17,152 bases of DNA from JAGMDK01 sp023128695 (lineage in GTDB: Bacteria > Planctomycetota > Phycisphaerae > UBA1845 > Fen-1342), in contig DAOVQG010000059.1 of the NCBI GenBank assembly GCA_030628805.1, forward strand, positions 1 to 17,152, in the 5' to 3' direction. The position numbers and the translations under genes are program-made. Under the pieces are notes generated by a model. That model saw only the letters and a program-made list of their open reading frames with translations. It searched no databases and was not told where the DNA came from. Below are positions 1-6,885 of this stretch, piece by piece; positions within the stretch are counted from its first letter, which is position 1; each line of letters begins with the position of its first letter.

Positions 1-13
1 AACGAGCTTTATT

Positions 14-60
14 TCCCCTCCTTTCCTCCGCCGCCGAAGGCGGCGGAGGAAAGGAGGGGA
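14..60. repeat. Perfect 22-bp inverted repeat with 3-nt loop
   Basis: Positions 14-35 pair perfectly with 39-60 around the loop GAA. The purine/pyrimidine bias (CCTCC-rich arm against GGAGG-rich arm) is strong. Neither side has a convincing U-run, so a classical intrinsic terminator is not clear. It lies downstream of the minus-strand sialidase gene and could stabilise or end transcripts from either side. It may also be one copy of a dispersed palindromic repeat. Confidence 0.85.
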
Positions 61-80
61 TTCTGACTCCGACCTTTCAA

Positions 81-98
81 CCCGGCATAAATGCCGGG
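81..98. repeat. Short palindrome, 8-bp stem
   Basis: CCCGGCAT at 81-88 pairs with ATGCCGGG at 91-98 around AA. It sits between the 22-bp hairpin and the 130-bp element. It could be a small dispersed palindrome or the edge of a composite repeat cluster. Confidence 0.6.
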
Positions 99-99
99 C

Positions 100-229
100 C
101 TAGCAGTCTGTCGGACTTAGCCGTTTTGTGGCTTTCTATGCCTCTCTTCGGTGTCTGGACCCTGGGGTGCCGACCCACATGGGCGCGCTCCCACGGTGTT
201 TTCGAACCCTAAGTCCGACAGACTGCTAG
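100..229. mobile_element. 130-bp MITE-like element with perfect 21-bp terminal inverted repeats
   Basis: Positions 100-120 are the exact reverse complement of 209-229. The ends read CTAGCAGTCTGTCGG inward from both sides. The roughly 88-bp interior has no open frame of note. Size, perfect terminal repeats and lack of coding capacity fit a non-autonomous miniature inverted-repeat element or a large REP-like unit. The right end overlaps the stop codon of the minus-strand sialidase gene (TAG, complement of 226-228). No target-site duplication longer than the shared CTAG is obvious. Confidence 0.7.
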
Positions 230-1344
230 CGCGCGGGTGGGGAACCTGCCACGATCCAGGCCACGTTCAGAATAAGATGCTGAATCCGTTCCCGGTTGTG
301 CGAATAAACGACGTGGATTAACCCGTCCGGCGACTGGACCGCCGTCGGGTAGGCATACGCCCCGTCACCATCCACCAACACCCGCGGCGGATGCCAAGTG
401 ACGCCCTCGTCGGCTGAGATGGTGATCGACAGCGGCCGACGGGCGGTGTTGCTGTCGTTGTAGATCAGGATCAGGCTGCCGTCTGCCAGACGCAGTAATG
501 CAGCGGGACTGGCGGGGTTGGGAAAACCGCTATCCAGCGGTACAGTCCAGCTTCGTCCGCCATCATCCGACGCACTGACCCACAGCCAGCCCCCCCCGCC
601 ATTACGCATCACGGCGAGCAACCGGCCGTCATCAAGCACCACGACCGAAGGTTGCAGGTTCGGGAACAGGAGATTGAGCGGCAAGGCGGAACGACAGGTC
701 CAGTTCTCGCCATCGGTCGAGGCGAAGAACAGCGCGCGTTGAAACAGGTCGTCATAAGCCGGCAGCAACAACGTTCCGTCCGCCGTCGGCACCGGCGGGA
801 AGCGTACGTTCGATCCGAGCGGCCCTTCGATCACGCGCGGCGACGACCAGGTTCGGCCGCGGTCGCTGGAGCGCTGCACTTCGATGCGGGCGCTGCTCCA
901 TCCGTCACCGGCCACAACGGCGTGAAACAGCCAAACCGCGTCCTCCGCGCTGTATAGCACGGGGTTGCCGGCGGCCTGGGGACGATCGATAAGCACCTCG
1001 GGCGGCTCCCAGGACTCACGGCCGGGCAGGTGACGAGCGGTGTGGATCGCCGCCCCGTCGAGTTCGCCGGGGCCGTCGTACGAATACCACGCGGCGAGCA
1101 GTTCGCCGTCCGCGAACGCCGTCAGCGTCGGGGCATGGCTGCCGATCTTGCCGGCGATCGTGTCGAATACTGGTTTGCTGTCGAAGGCGGGCTCAGCTAC
1201 GGTTTCAATCGCGGTGGGCGTACCACCCTTGTTAAAGAGCAGCTCATCGTCGCCCAGTGACCAGGCGAGACCGGCCACACAGCCCGCCAGCCAAGCCGGT
1301 GCTATCAGAAAAGCAAGAATCAATTTCGATGCGCGACCAATCAC
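226..1344 (-). CDS. Sialidase-like (BNR/Asp-box) putative lipoprotein
   Basis: This 372-residue protein resembles the exo-alpha-sialidase/neuraminidase family (BNR_2 type), six-bladed beta-propellers that hydrolyse or bind terminal sugars. Four Asp-boxes are visible: SSDRGRTW (159-166), STDGENW (209-215), SDDGGRSW (259-266) and SADEGVTW (310-317). The N-terminus has basic residues, a hydrophobic stretch and a lipobox LAGC ending at Cys22, so it is probably an exported lipoprotein. Length is normal for a minimal propeller. The start is GTG at 1344 with no good Shine-Dalgarno, so the N-terminus is less certain, although the signal peptide begins sensibly there. The stop codon lies inside the end of the 130-bp element, so the last residues may differ from the ancestral C-terminus. 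Substrate is unknown; many planctomycete homologues are not proven sialidases. Confidence 0.85.
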   Translation of the reverse strand: MIGRASKLILAFLIAPAWLAGCVAGLAWSLGDDELLFNKGGTPTAIETVAEPAFDSKPVFDTIAGKIGSHAPTLTAFADGELLAAWYSYDGPGELDGAAIHTARHLPGRESWEPPEVLIDRPQAAGNPVLYSAEDAVWLFHAVVAGDGWSSARIEVQRSSDRGRTWSSPRVIEGPLGSNVRFPPVPTADGTLLLPAYDDLFQRALFFASTDGENWTCRSALPLNLLFPNLQPSVVVLDDGRLLAVMRNGGGGWLWVSASDDGGRSWTVPLDSGFPNPASPAALLRLADGSLILIYNDSNTARRPLSITISADEGVTWHPPRVLVDGDGAYAYPTAVQSPDGLIHVVYSHNRERIQHLILNVAWIVAGSPPAR

Positions 1345-1367
1345 TTGACAGTCTGCCGCAAAAGTCG

Positions 1368-1452
1368 TGTAGCGTCCGGGCTCTGTCCCGGACGTCGTTG
1401 CGGGAGAGGTTTTCTCCGTATTCTACGTCCGGGACAGAGCCCGGACGCTACA
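1368..1452. repeat. Large palindrome with perfect 28-bp arms
   Basis: Positions 1368-1395 are the exact reverse complement of 1425-1452, around a 29-nt loop. The arm contains AGCGTCCGGGCTCTGTCCCG. It lies about 25 bp upstream of the sialidase start, in the gap between two divergent genes, so it is not a simple gene-end terminator. The perfect arms suggest a recent dispersed repeat or a mobile palindrome. Confidence 0.8.
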
Positions 1453-1457
1453 TTTTC

Positions 1458-1530
1458 GATGGGTGGCACGGCTGTGTCAGCCGTGTACAAATCGCAGATA
1501 TTCACGGCCGACACGGCCGTGCCACCCATC
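1458..1530. repeat. Second palindrome, 28-nt arms with two G-U-compatible differences
   Basis: Positions 1458-1485 pair with 1503-1530 around a 17-nt loop. Both arms share GATGGGTGGCACGGC-type sequence. The two departures from perfect DNA complementarity become G-U or A-C positions depending on which strand is transcribed. It starts only 5 nt after the preceding palindrome. The arm sequence differs from that one, so this is a separate repeat family placed in tandem. Confidence 0.8.
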
Positions 1531-1606
1531 AACGCAACGCTGACAGAGCACTAACCGACGGCGATATTATCCGAGAATATCGTACGTCTGCTCACGGAGT
1601 TTTTCC

Positions 1607-1635
1607 TTGTACCGGTCCGAGCGGCAATCTAAGAT
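1607..1635 (+). promoter_or_regulatory. Possible sigma-70-type promoter for the zinc-ribbon gene
   Basis: TTGTAC (1607-1612) and TAAGAT (1630-1635) are separated by exactly 17 bp. They match the -35 and -10 consensus at 3 and 4 of 6 positions. The start codon is 67 bp downstream. A 7-bp inverted repeat (CGATATT 1562-1568, AATATCG 1576-1582) lies just upstream and could be an operator. Planctomycete promoters are poorly defined, so this is tentative. Confidence 0.3.
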
Positions 1636-1701
1636 TAGTGTCAAGGATTTTCAAAGTCGAGACGAGGTGCATTTGGGAACGTTCTGTTCGGAGGTGGGGC
1701 A

Positions 1702-2493
1702 ATGACGTTGTCTGCCGGGGCTGGGGTGAGAATCTGTGTCGTTTGCGGTGAAGACTGCTCGCTCAAACCCAGGACCAAGGATCGCCGGGGGCGCTATTTC
1801 TGTCGCGAGTGCTACGAGAAGGCGGTCCAGCAAGCCCGCGCCAAAGCTGCTCAACAAAGTGCCGCCACGCCGGTTGTGAAGGCTGCCCCGAAGCCCAAGA
1901 AGAAAGCTCCGGTGGCTCGCAAGCCCAAAGCCGCCCCGCCGGCGGACGACATGCTGACCAGCCTGGCGGACCTGGAGACCACCGGCTCCGCGGTCGAAAC
2001 CGCACACACATGTCCACGTTGCGGCGCGAACATGCAACTAAAGGCGGTGCTATGTAAGGCCTGCGGCTATAACATCAAAACCGGGACGACGGTCAGCGCG
2101 GCGCCCGCTCCCGCCACGCCGGTGAAACGCAAAGCGGGTGGAATAGCAATGGGTGGGCTGACCGGAAAGCTGGCGAGCCCGGGCATCTTGGGTGTGCTGC
2201 AACTTGTAGCTTGTCTAGGTCTTTTCGGGCTAACGTACGTGAGCGAAGTATTCAGCCCAATCTATCTCTTCGTCGTTTCCATCTATAGCTGGGGGGTAGT
2301 CATCTGGACGCTCGTCTCGGCTTTTCGCGAGAGTATCGGTACCGGATTCCTGAGTTTATGTATTCCCTTTTACGTATTGTATTATGTGTACGGCAAGAGC
2401 GGAAACCCGTATTTGCAGGGCTCGTTCGGGGTTTCTCTGCTGGCATCTGTCCTTAGTTTTTTGGTGCTCTATAAGGGCATGCCCGCACTCTAA
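1702..2493 (+). CDS. Double zinc-ribbon membrane protein, function unknown
   Basis: This 263-residue protein has two Cys4 zinc-binding modules and a membrane C-terminus. The first module uses C12/C15 (with extra C19) and C34/C37 (FCREC). A basic, Ala/Pro/Lys-rich linker (about 50-80) leads to a classical zinc ribbon with C104/C107 and C118/C121 (CPRC and CKAC). Four hydrophobic segments follow at about 160-180, 184-206, 214-230 and 241-258. The start is well supported: GGAGGT at 1690-1695 is 6 nt before ATG. The next gene, a DUF2752 protein, lies 71 bp downstream on the same strand. Many planctomycetes carry proteins with cytosolic ribbons plus a multi-pass tail, of unknown role. I do not recognise a named family. 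Confidence 0.8.
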   Translation: MTLSAGAGVRICVVCGEDCSLKPRTKDRRGRYFCRECYEKAVQQARAKAAQQSAATPVVKAAPKPKKKAPVARKPKAAPPADDMLTSLADLETTGSAVETAHTCPRCGANMQLKAVLCKACGYNIKTGTTVSAAPAPATPVKRKAGGIAMGGLTGKLASPGILGVLQLVACLGLFGLTYVSEVFSPIYLFVVSIYSWGVVIWTLVSAFRESIGTGFLSLCIPFYVLYYVYGKSGNPYLQGSFGVSLLASVLSFLVLYKGMPAL

Positions 2494-2564
2494 TGAATTC
2501 GTGTCCCCCACCGCTAAAGCGATGGCCCACCCACTCCTCAATTGACGTGTGAGGGAGCACGAGC

Positions 2565-3116
2565 ATGAACGGGGAGCCGTTCACGATGCCCGACCGCCGC
2601 TTACGACGAAGGCTCTACGATCGGTTCTTCGGCCGTAAGAGCGTAATCGTCGCCGCGACCGTGCTGCTGCTGGCGGTGCTTCATCCGCCGCGGGGGCTGG
2701 GTGTGCCGGTGTGCTGGATGAAGCACGCGACGGGTATGCCGTGTCCGGGTTGCGGGCTCTCGCGCAGCTTGAGCTCCTCGGTCCGGGGAGACTTCGCGAC
2801 AGCCTGGAAACAACACCCCTGCGGGCCGATTCTGCTGCCCATTTTCGCCGGCATCGTCGTGGTCGCCCTTCTGCCCATCTCAGCCCGGCGGCGGTTCTTT
2901 CGTTGGGTGGGGCGGCACCCGCGCCTCGTCAACGGGTTATACGGCCTTCTGATTGCAGGCTTCCTGACCTTCGGCACGGCGCGGGCCGGGTACCACTTTT
3001 ATCTGCGCTGGAGTACGCCGCTATCCGCTGGCCACGCCGCCGTCCACACAGCCTCCAGCGCGGCCCCGGGGACGCTGACATTACCCGCCGCCGCTTGCAC
3101 GCGGGCCGCGGAATGA
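2565..3116 (+). CDS. DUF2752 family membrane protein
   Basis: The 183-residue protein carries the DUF2752 hallmark PCPGCGLSRS at 59-68 (C60, C63), followed by the usual short loop and QHPCGPI at 83-89. Hydrophobic segments lie at about 27-42, 87-105 and 124-143, so it is an integral membrane protein. The family has no established function; the conserved Cys pair suggests metal binding or a redox or structural role. The ATG at 2565 follows GAGGGAG at 2551-2557. A second in-frame ATG at 2586 also has a purine-rich site, so the first 7 residues are uncertain. The Ala/Thr-rich tail (about 155-183) is less conserved in character. It may be co-transcribed with the zinc-ribbon gene upstream. Confidence 0.85.
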   Translation: MNGEPFTMPDRRLRRRLYDRFFGRKSVIVAATVLLLAVLHPPRGLGVPVCWMKHATGMPCPGCGLSRSLSSSVRGDFATAWKQHPCGPILLPIFAGIVVVALLPISARRRFFRWVGRHPRLVNGLYGLLIAGFLTFGTARAGYHFYLRWSTPLSAGHAAVHTASSAAPGTLTLPAAACTRAAE

Positions 3117-3201
3117 GCAGAATGCTCCTTTAATATGCGTGAGGCGTATTCTTGCGTGCGCTTCCTCAGAGCCCGCACGATGGAAGGAGTAATATAGCCG
3201 C

Positions 3202-6027
3202 ATGGCGACGTCAACAGACCACCCTGCCCCGGATGAACGCCCCCCCGACGAAGCGACGAGACCGCCGGCCTCCGATGCAGAGGGCGGCAACGACGTGTAC
3301 CACATTCCGATCGCCGGCTTCAAGGGCACGCCGGAGGAGATCGAGCGGCAGTGGTTCGAGCAGTGCTATAAAGGGCGCGGCGACAGCATGTGGCAGCTCA
3401 CCTGGCGGGCCGTCATCATGGGCTCGGTCCTCGGCGGGGTCCTCTCACTGACCAACATCTACATCGGGCTGAAAAGCGGCTGGGGCTTCGGCGTCGCCAT
3501 CACCGCCTGCATCCTCTCCTACGCCATTTGGATGACGTTTCACAAAATCGGGCTGGTCAAGACCAGGATGACCGTCCTCGAAAATAATTGCATGCAATCC
3601 ACCGCCAGCGCGGCGGGCTACTCCACCGGCGGCACACTCGTCTCAGCCATCGCCGCCTTCATCCTGGTCAATAATGATACGATCCCCTTGCTGACACTCA
3701 TGGCGTGGGTTTTCTTTTTGGCGATTCTCGGGGTCTCGATGGCCATCCCGATGAAACGCCAGATGATTAATATCGAGCAACTGCGTTTCCCGAGCGGGAT
3801 TGCCGCCGCCGAAACGCTGAACGCCCTGCACACCACCGGCGGCAAAGGGATAGTGTCAGCCAAGGCCCTCGGCATCGCCGGAGTGTTGTCCGCCCTGAGT
3901 GCCTTCTGGACGTCGGGCTTGCACCTGCTCTACGCGGCGTGGGCTAAGTTTGAGATCAGCAGTTATATGTCCAAAGCCAGCCTGGCGGTGTTCGGCAAGG
4001 CCCGCGTGGGGCATACGGTTGGCTTCTCCTGGGAGCCGATGTTTCTCGCCGCCGGCGCGATCACGGGCATCCGCGTTTGCGCGAGCATGTTGCTGGGCGG
4101 CATTATATGCTGGGTTTTTCTCACGCCCTGGGCGCTGGAACGCGACATCATCCCCTTGAAGATTAGTGAAGCGATCCCCGCGTTGCCGGCGGAAGTCGAT
4201 TTTGCCAACGATCCGAAATTAAAGAAGACGATTGAGTACGTATCTTACGCCAACCGCCTGGACTGGAGGGGGATCATGACGGCCGAGCAGCGTGATACTC
4301 TGCTGGCCATGAGCGACGATCCTGATTACGCCGTAGCCATCGCGCGTCTGCATGTTCGCTCGCAACACCAGGCAACCGCACCGCTCGGGGAACTGCCCGC
4401 GGGCGTCGCTTTCACCGACAAACTCGATGGTATTGTGCATTTCGATCCCGAACAAGGCTTGGTGGCTGACGAATTGATCGACGTGGAGCAGTACGCTTTG
4501 CTCACGTCGTTGAGCACGGATCAGGATTATCTGGTGACCGTCGAGGACCTCTATGCCCGCTCGCGCCTGGATAGTGTCGAGCCGCTCTGGTCCGCCGCGG
4601 AACTGTCCAGTCTACCCCGGCAAGTCAAAATCCCGCCGACCTTGTCAGGCTGGTGCAAGTACGACGGCGTGAAGGCGGTGTTGCTCTGGCGCGGCCCGAT
4701 GAGTGAGCCTCAGCGGGACGAGTTGTTGAAATTGAGCACGGAGGAGCCCTTCCAACAAGCCGTGCGGTCGTTGTTCACGGTCGCCCAGCGGCGCGCGCTG
4801 CCGGCCGAAATGCCGGCCGAGTTGGCCGCCGTGGTTCGTTATGACGCGCGGCGGCGGGCATTGCTGGCAACCGGCGCCATTTCGAAAGAACTTGAACGCA
4901 AGCTCTCCAAGCTCAGCGACGATCCCGCATATCAGCAGACGCTCAGCGTCCTGGTAGCCGGTAGTCGAGCGGAACGGGCCCTGGCGAATTTCAGCGACTT
5001 GGTCAAATGGAGTCTCTGGGGCGGGGCCAGTTGCATGGTCACCAGCGGGCTGTTCTCATTCGCTTTCCAATGGCGTAGCATCGTACAGGCTTTGTCCGGC
5101 TTGGGTGCCCTGTTCTCCCGCCGCAAGTCCGGCCGGCAGAACGCTCATCAGCACATCGAGACGCCTGTATCGTGGTTCCTGGGCGGACAGTTGGTCGGCG
5201 GGACCGGCGTCGTCATCCTCGCTTACTACAGCTTCGGCATGCCCGTCTGGTTGAGTATCCTGGCGATCCTGCTCTCATTTTTCCTCGCCCTCGTCGCCTG
5301 CCGCGTCTGCGGCGAAACCGACACGACGCCGGTCGGGGCCATGGGCAAGGTGACGCAGTTGATGTACGGCGTTATCACGCCGCGCCAGTTAATCGCCAAT
5401 ACAAAGATGAACATCAACCTGATGGCAGCCTGCATAACGGCCGGGGCGGCGGATTCGGCTAGCGACTTGCTGATCGATCTCAAGAGCGGTTATCTGCTCG
5501 GTGCCAACCCGCGGAAGCAGTTCATCGCCCAGTTCGCCGGGATCTTCATGGGTACCCTGGTTTCCGTGACGGCCTTCAGCCTGATTGTGCCGAACGCCGA
5601 CGCGCTTGGAACCGCGCAGTTCCCCGCCCCCGCCGCGCAATCCTGGGCCGCGGTGGCCAAGCTGCTCAGCGACGGTTTCAGTGCCCTGCACCCCACGATC
5701 GTGTGGGCGATCATCATCGGCGGCAGCGTGGGCATTCTGCTGCCGCTGCTCGAGAAGATCTTCCCCAAGCGGCGGACGTGGGTCCCCTCCGCGGCCGGGT
5801 TGGGGCTGGCGTTCACGTTCCCGTGGTACTACAGCCTGCTGTTTTTCACCGGCGCGGTGCTCGGACTCATTGTCGAGAAGAAGTGGCCCAAGGCATCGGA
5901 AGACTTCACCTTCCCGATCGCCTCCGGCGTGATCGCCGGTGAGGCTCTCATGGGCGTGGCCCTGATTTTCTGGGAGAAAGGGCCGCAGATGTTCAAGCAA
6001 CTGACCGAACAACTGTTCGGCGGATAA
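3202..6027 (+). CDS. OPT-family oligopeptide/metal-chelate transporter with repeated central insertion
   Basis: This 941-residue protein belongs to the OPT (oligopeptide transporter/YSL) superfamily, secondary importers of small peptides or metal chelates. The N-terminal membrane half (about 65-315) includes LTNIYIGLKSGWGFG (83-97) and FPSGIAAAETLNALH (196-210). The C-terminal half (about 600-941) includes TTPVGAMGKVTQLMYG (708-723), NINLMAAC (737-744) and SASDLLIDLKSGYLLGANPR (752-771), all typical of the family. Between the halves lies a non-hydrophobic region of about 270 residues (roughly 326-593) containing four degenerate repeats, unusual for OPT proteins and responsible for the large size. 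The first 60 residues are hydrophilic. ATG at 3202 is preceded by AAGGAG at 3184-3189 with a longish 12-nt gap. Substrate cannot be assigned. Confidence 0.9.
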   Translation: MATSTDHPAPDERPPDEATRPPASDAEGGNDVYHIPIAGFKGTPEEIERQWFEQCYKGRGDSMWQLTWRAVIMGSVLGGVLSLTNIYIGLKSGWGFGVAITACILSYAIWMTFHKIGLVKTRMTVLENNCMQSTASAAGYSTGGTLVSAIAAFILVNNDTIPLLTLMAWVFFLAILGVSMAIPMKRQMINIEQLRFPSGIAAAETLNALHTTGGKGIVSAKALGIAGVLSALSAFWTSGLHLLYAAWAKFEISSYMSKASLAVFGKARVGHTVGFSWEPMFLAAGAITGIRVCASMLLGGIICWVFLTPWALERDIIPLKISEAIPALPAEVDFANDPKLKKTIEYVSYANRLDWRGIMTAEQRDTLLAMSDDPDYAVAIARLHVRSQHQATAPLGELPAGVAFTDKLDGIVHFDPEQGLVADELIDVEQYALLTSLSTDQDYLVTVEDLYARSRLDSVEPLWSAAELSSLPRQVKIPPTLSGWCKYDGVKAVLLWRGPMSEPQRDELLKLSTEEPFQQAVRSLFTVAQRRALPAEMPAELAAVVRYDARRRALLATGAISKELERKLSKLSDDPAYQQTLSVLVAGSRAERALANFSDLVKWSLWGGASCMVTSGLFSFAFQWRSIVQALSGLGALFSRRKSGRQNAHQHIETPVSWFLGGQLVGGTGVVILAYYSFGMPVWLSILAILLSFFLALVACRVCGETDTTPVGAMGKVTQLMYGVITPRQLIANTKMNINLMAACITAGAADSASDLLIDLKSGYLLGANPRKQFIAQFAGIFMGTLVSVTAFSLIVPNADALGTAQFPAPAAQSWAAVAKLLSDGFSALHPTIVWAIIIGGSVGILLPLLEKIFPKRRTWVPSAAGLGLAFTFPWYYSLLFFTGAVLGLIVEKKWPKASEDFTFPIASGVIAGEALMGVALIFWEKGPQMFKQLTEQLFGG
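4177..4971 (+). repeat. Four tandem degenerate protein repeats inside the OPT transporter
   Basis: Four units of about 60-75 residues share a pattern: hydrophobic-G/I-M/I-S/T-x-E-Q, then LLxLSxDxxY, then a helix ending in SR or AQ. Anchors are LLAMSDDPDYAVAI (367-380), LLTSLSTDQDYLVTV (433-447), LLKLSTEEPFQQAV (508-521) and LSKLSDDPAYQQTL (568-581). Anchor spacing is about 67, 74 and 60 residues. Some units are preceded by a short strand-like IVHFD/CKYD/VRYD segment. The DNA of the units has diverged, so the duplication is old. Residues were aligned by eye. Confidence 0.65.
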
Positions 6028-6036
6028 ACGACATCC

Positions 6037-6171
6037 GATTGTTGATTGACGATTGTTGATTGAGGATCGACTATTGGGGATCGAAAGGGGACAGAACAAA
6101 TGATCCACAATCTGAGATCCGCAATCTGGAATTGCCAATCGTCAATCTACAATCGTCAACCGTCAATCGCC
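6037..6171. repeat. Heptad-periodic array that inverts at its centre
   Basis: The left part, 6037-6085, divides into seven 7-nt units of the form GATTGNN with some decay; two 14-nt copies (6036-6049, 6050-6063) are identical. The right part, 6109-6171, divides into nine units of the form AATCNNN, the opposite orientation. The result is a degenerate palindrome of heptads filling the gap between the OPT gene and the ferredoxin gene, which converge here. The remainder of the gap, 6172-6262, holds nothing recognised. Confidence 0.65.
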
Positions 6172-6262
6172 GATACGTGTCCCGCCCGATCAATGCGCAT
6201 ATAGAATAACCCTCCCCGCCTAGCAGGAATGCAAGTTACAAAGAATAACCGTATGGTCAGCG

Positions 6263-6490
6263 TTACTCTTCCGGCCAGACCTTTTCGCCGGTGTCGGTGT
6301 CGGTCAGGGTGATGGCGTCCACCGGGCAGACCTGGGCGGCTTGTAGGATTTCTTCGTCGGTGTGCCCGTCGGCATCCGTGACGACCGCGATGTTCTCGTC
6401 GTCCATCTCAAACGTGTTCGGCGCCTCGCCGCAGCAGGCGGCGTCGCCGATGCACAGGTCGCGGTCGACTTCGATCTTGTACTTCGCCAT
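6263..6490 (-). CDS. Small single-cluster ferredoxin
   Basis: The 75-residue protein is a low-potential electron carrier of the single [4Fe-4S]/[3Fe-4S] type. The cluster motif reads C13-I-G-D-A-A-C19 with C55-P near the end. The second cysteine of the usual CxxCxxC is replaced by Asp16, as in the ferredoxin of Pyrococcus furiosus; a second Cys, C20, adjoins C19. The residue content is very acidic, as expected. AAGGAG (complement of 6499-6504) lies 8 nt before the ATG, fixing the start. The gene stands alone and converges with the OPT gene. A partner such as a P450 or reductase is not in view, so its role is open. Confidence 0.92.
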   Translation of the reverse strand: MAKYKIEVDRDLCIGDAACCGEAPNTFEMDDENIAVVTDADGHTDEEILQAAQVCPVDAITLTDTDTGEKVWPEE

Positions 6491-6885
6491 TACTCGTGCT
6501 CCTTATGACGCCGAGGGTAGCGGGCTGTCGTGCCGCCCGACGGCGTCGTCTCTCATCCGGATACAGGGGCGAGGCACGAAGACACCTCGACCGCCGAACG
6601 TCAGTTTACAATGCGTCTGCCGCGCGTTTTTTACGCGCCGGCCGACACGAATGTGCATTTCTTAGTAAAAAATAACGATTTGTCAACCGGCTGGGCAAGC
6701 CCAGACGGGTTTCGTCGCGTGAAAATTCGCACCCCCGCCGGAAATCACCCAGTTCATGTCAATCCGGGCCGCGAAAATCCTTACAATCGTGTAAAATGAT
6801 GGTCTGTCAACGGCACGGCGGTCCACGTCGGGTCCGGCGGTCGCCGATTGCAAACGTAGCGCAACACGTCCCTTGGAGAGGTTGC
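6491..6885. other. Divergent intergenic region between ferredoxin and mutase genes
   Basis: This 395-bp gap holds no convincing gene; the short open frames lack family features or ribosome sites. The part near 6655-6800 is AT-richer than the surroundings. TACAAT at 6782-6787 could be a -10 element for the mutase gene but has no good -35 partner at 17 bp. No riboswitch-like B12 box was recognised, although the downstream enzyme is cobalamin-dependent. Confidence 0.4.

Noticed and set aside
1257..1751. Plus-strand frame of 164 codons across the two palindromes
   Set aside because: It starts inside the antisense sialidase, crosses both repeats, and ends inside the zinc-ribbon gene.
5389..6138. 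Long minus-strand open frame of 249 codons opposite the OPT gene
   Set aside because: It lies antisense to strongly conserved transporter motifs and runs into the heptad array. The translation is Gly/Arg/His-rich with no domain.
6037..6171. CRISPR array
   Set aside because: Units are only 7 bp with no spacers of 25-40 bp and no cas genes nearby.
6796..6885. Upstream extension of the mutase gene to ATG 6796
   Set aside because: The extra 30 residues have no family similarity and the ATG lacks a ribosome site, whereas ATG 6886 follows GGAGAGG.
6491..6885. Cobalamin riboswitch before the B12-dependent mutase
   Set aside because: No B12-box-like sequence or matching hairpins could be found by eye.
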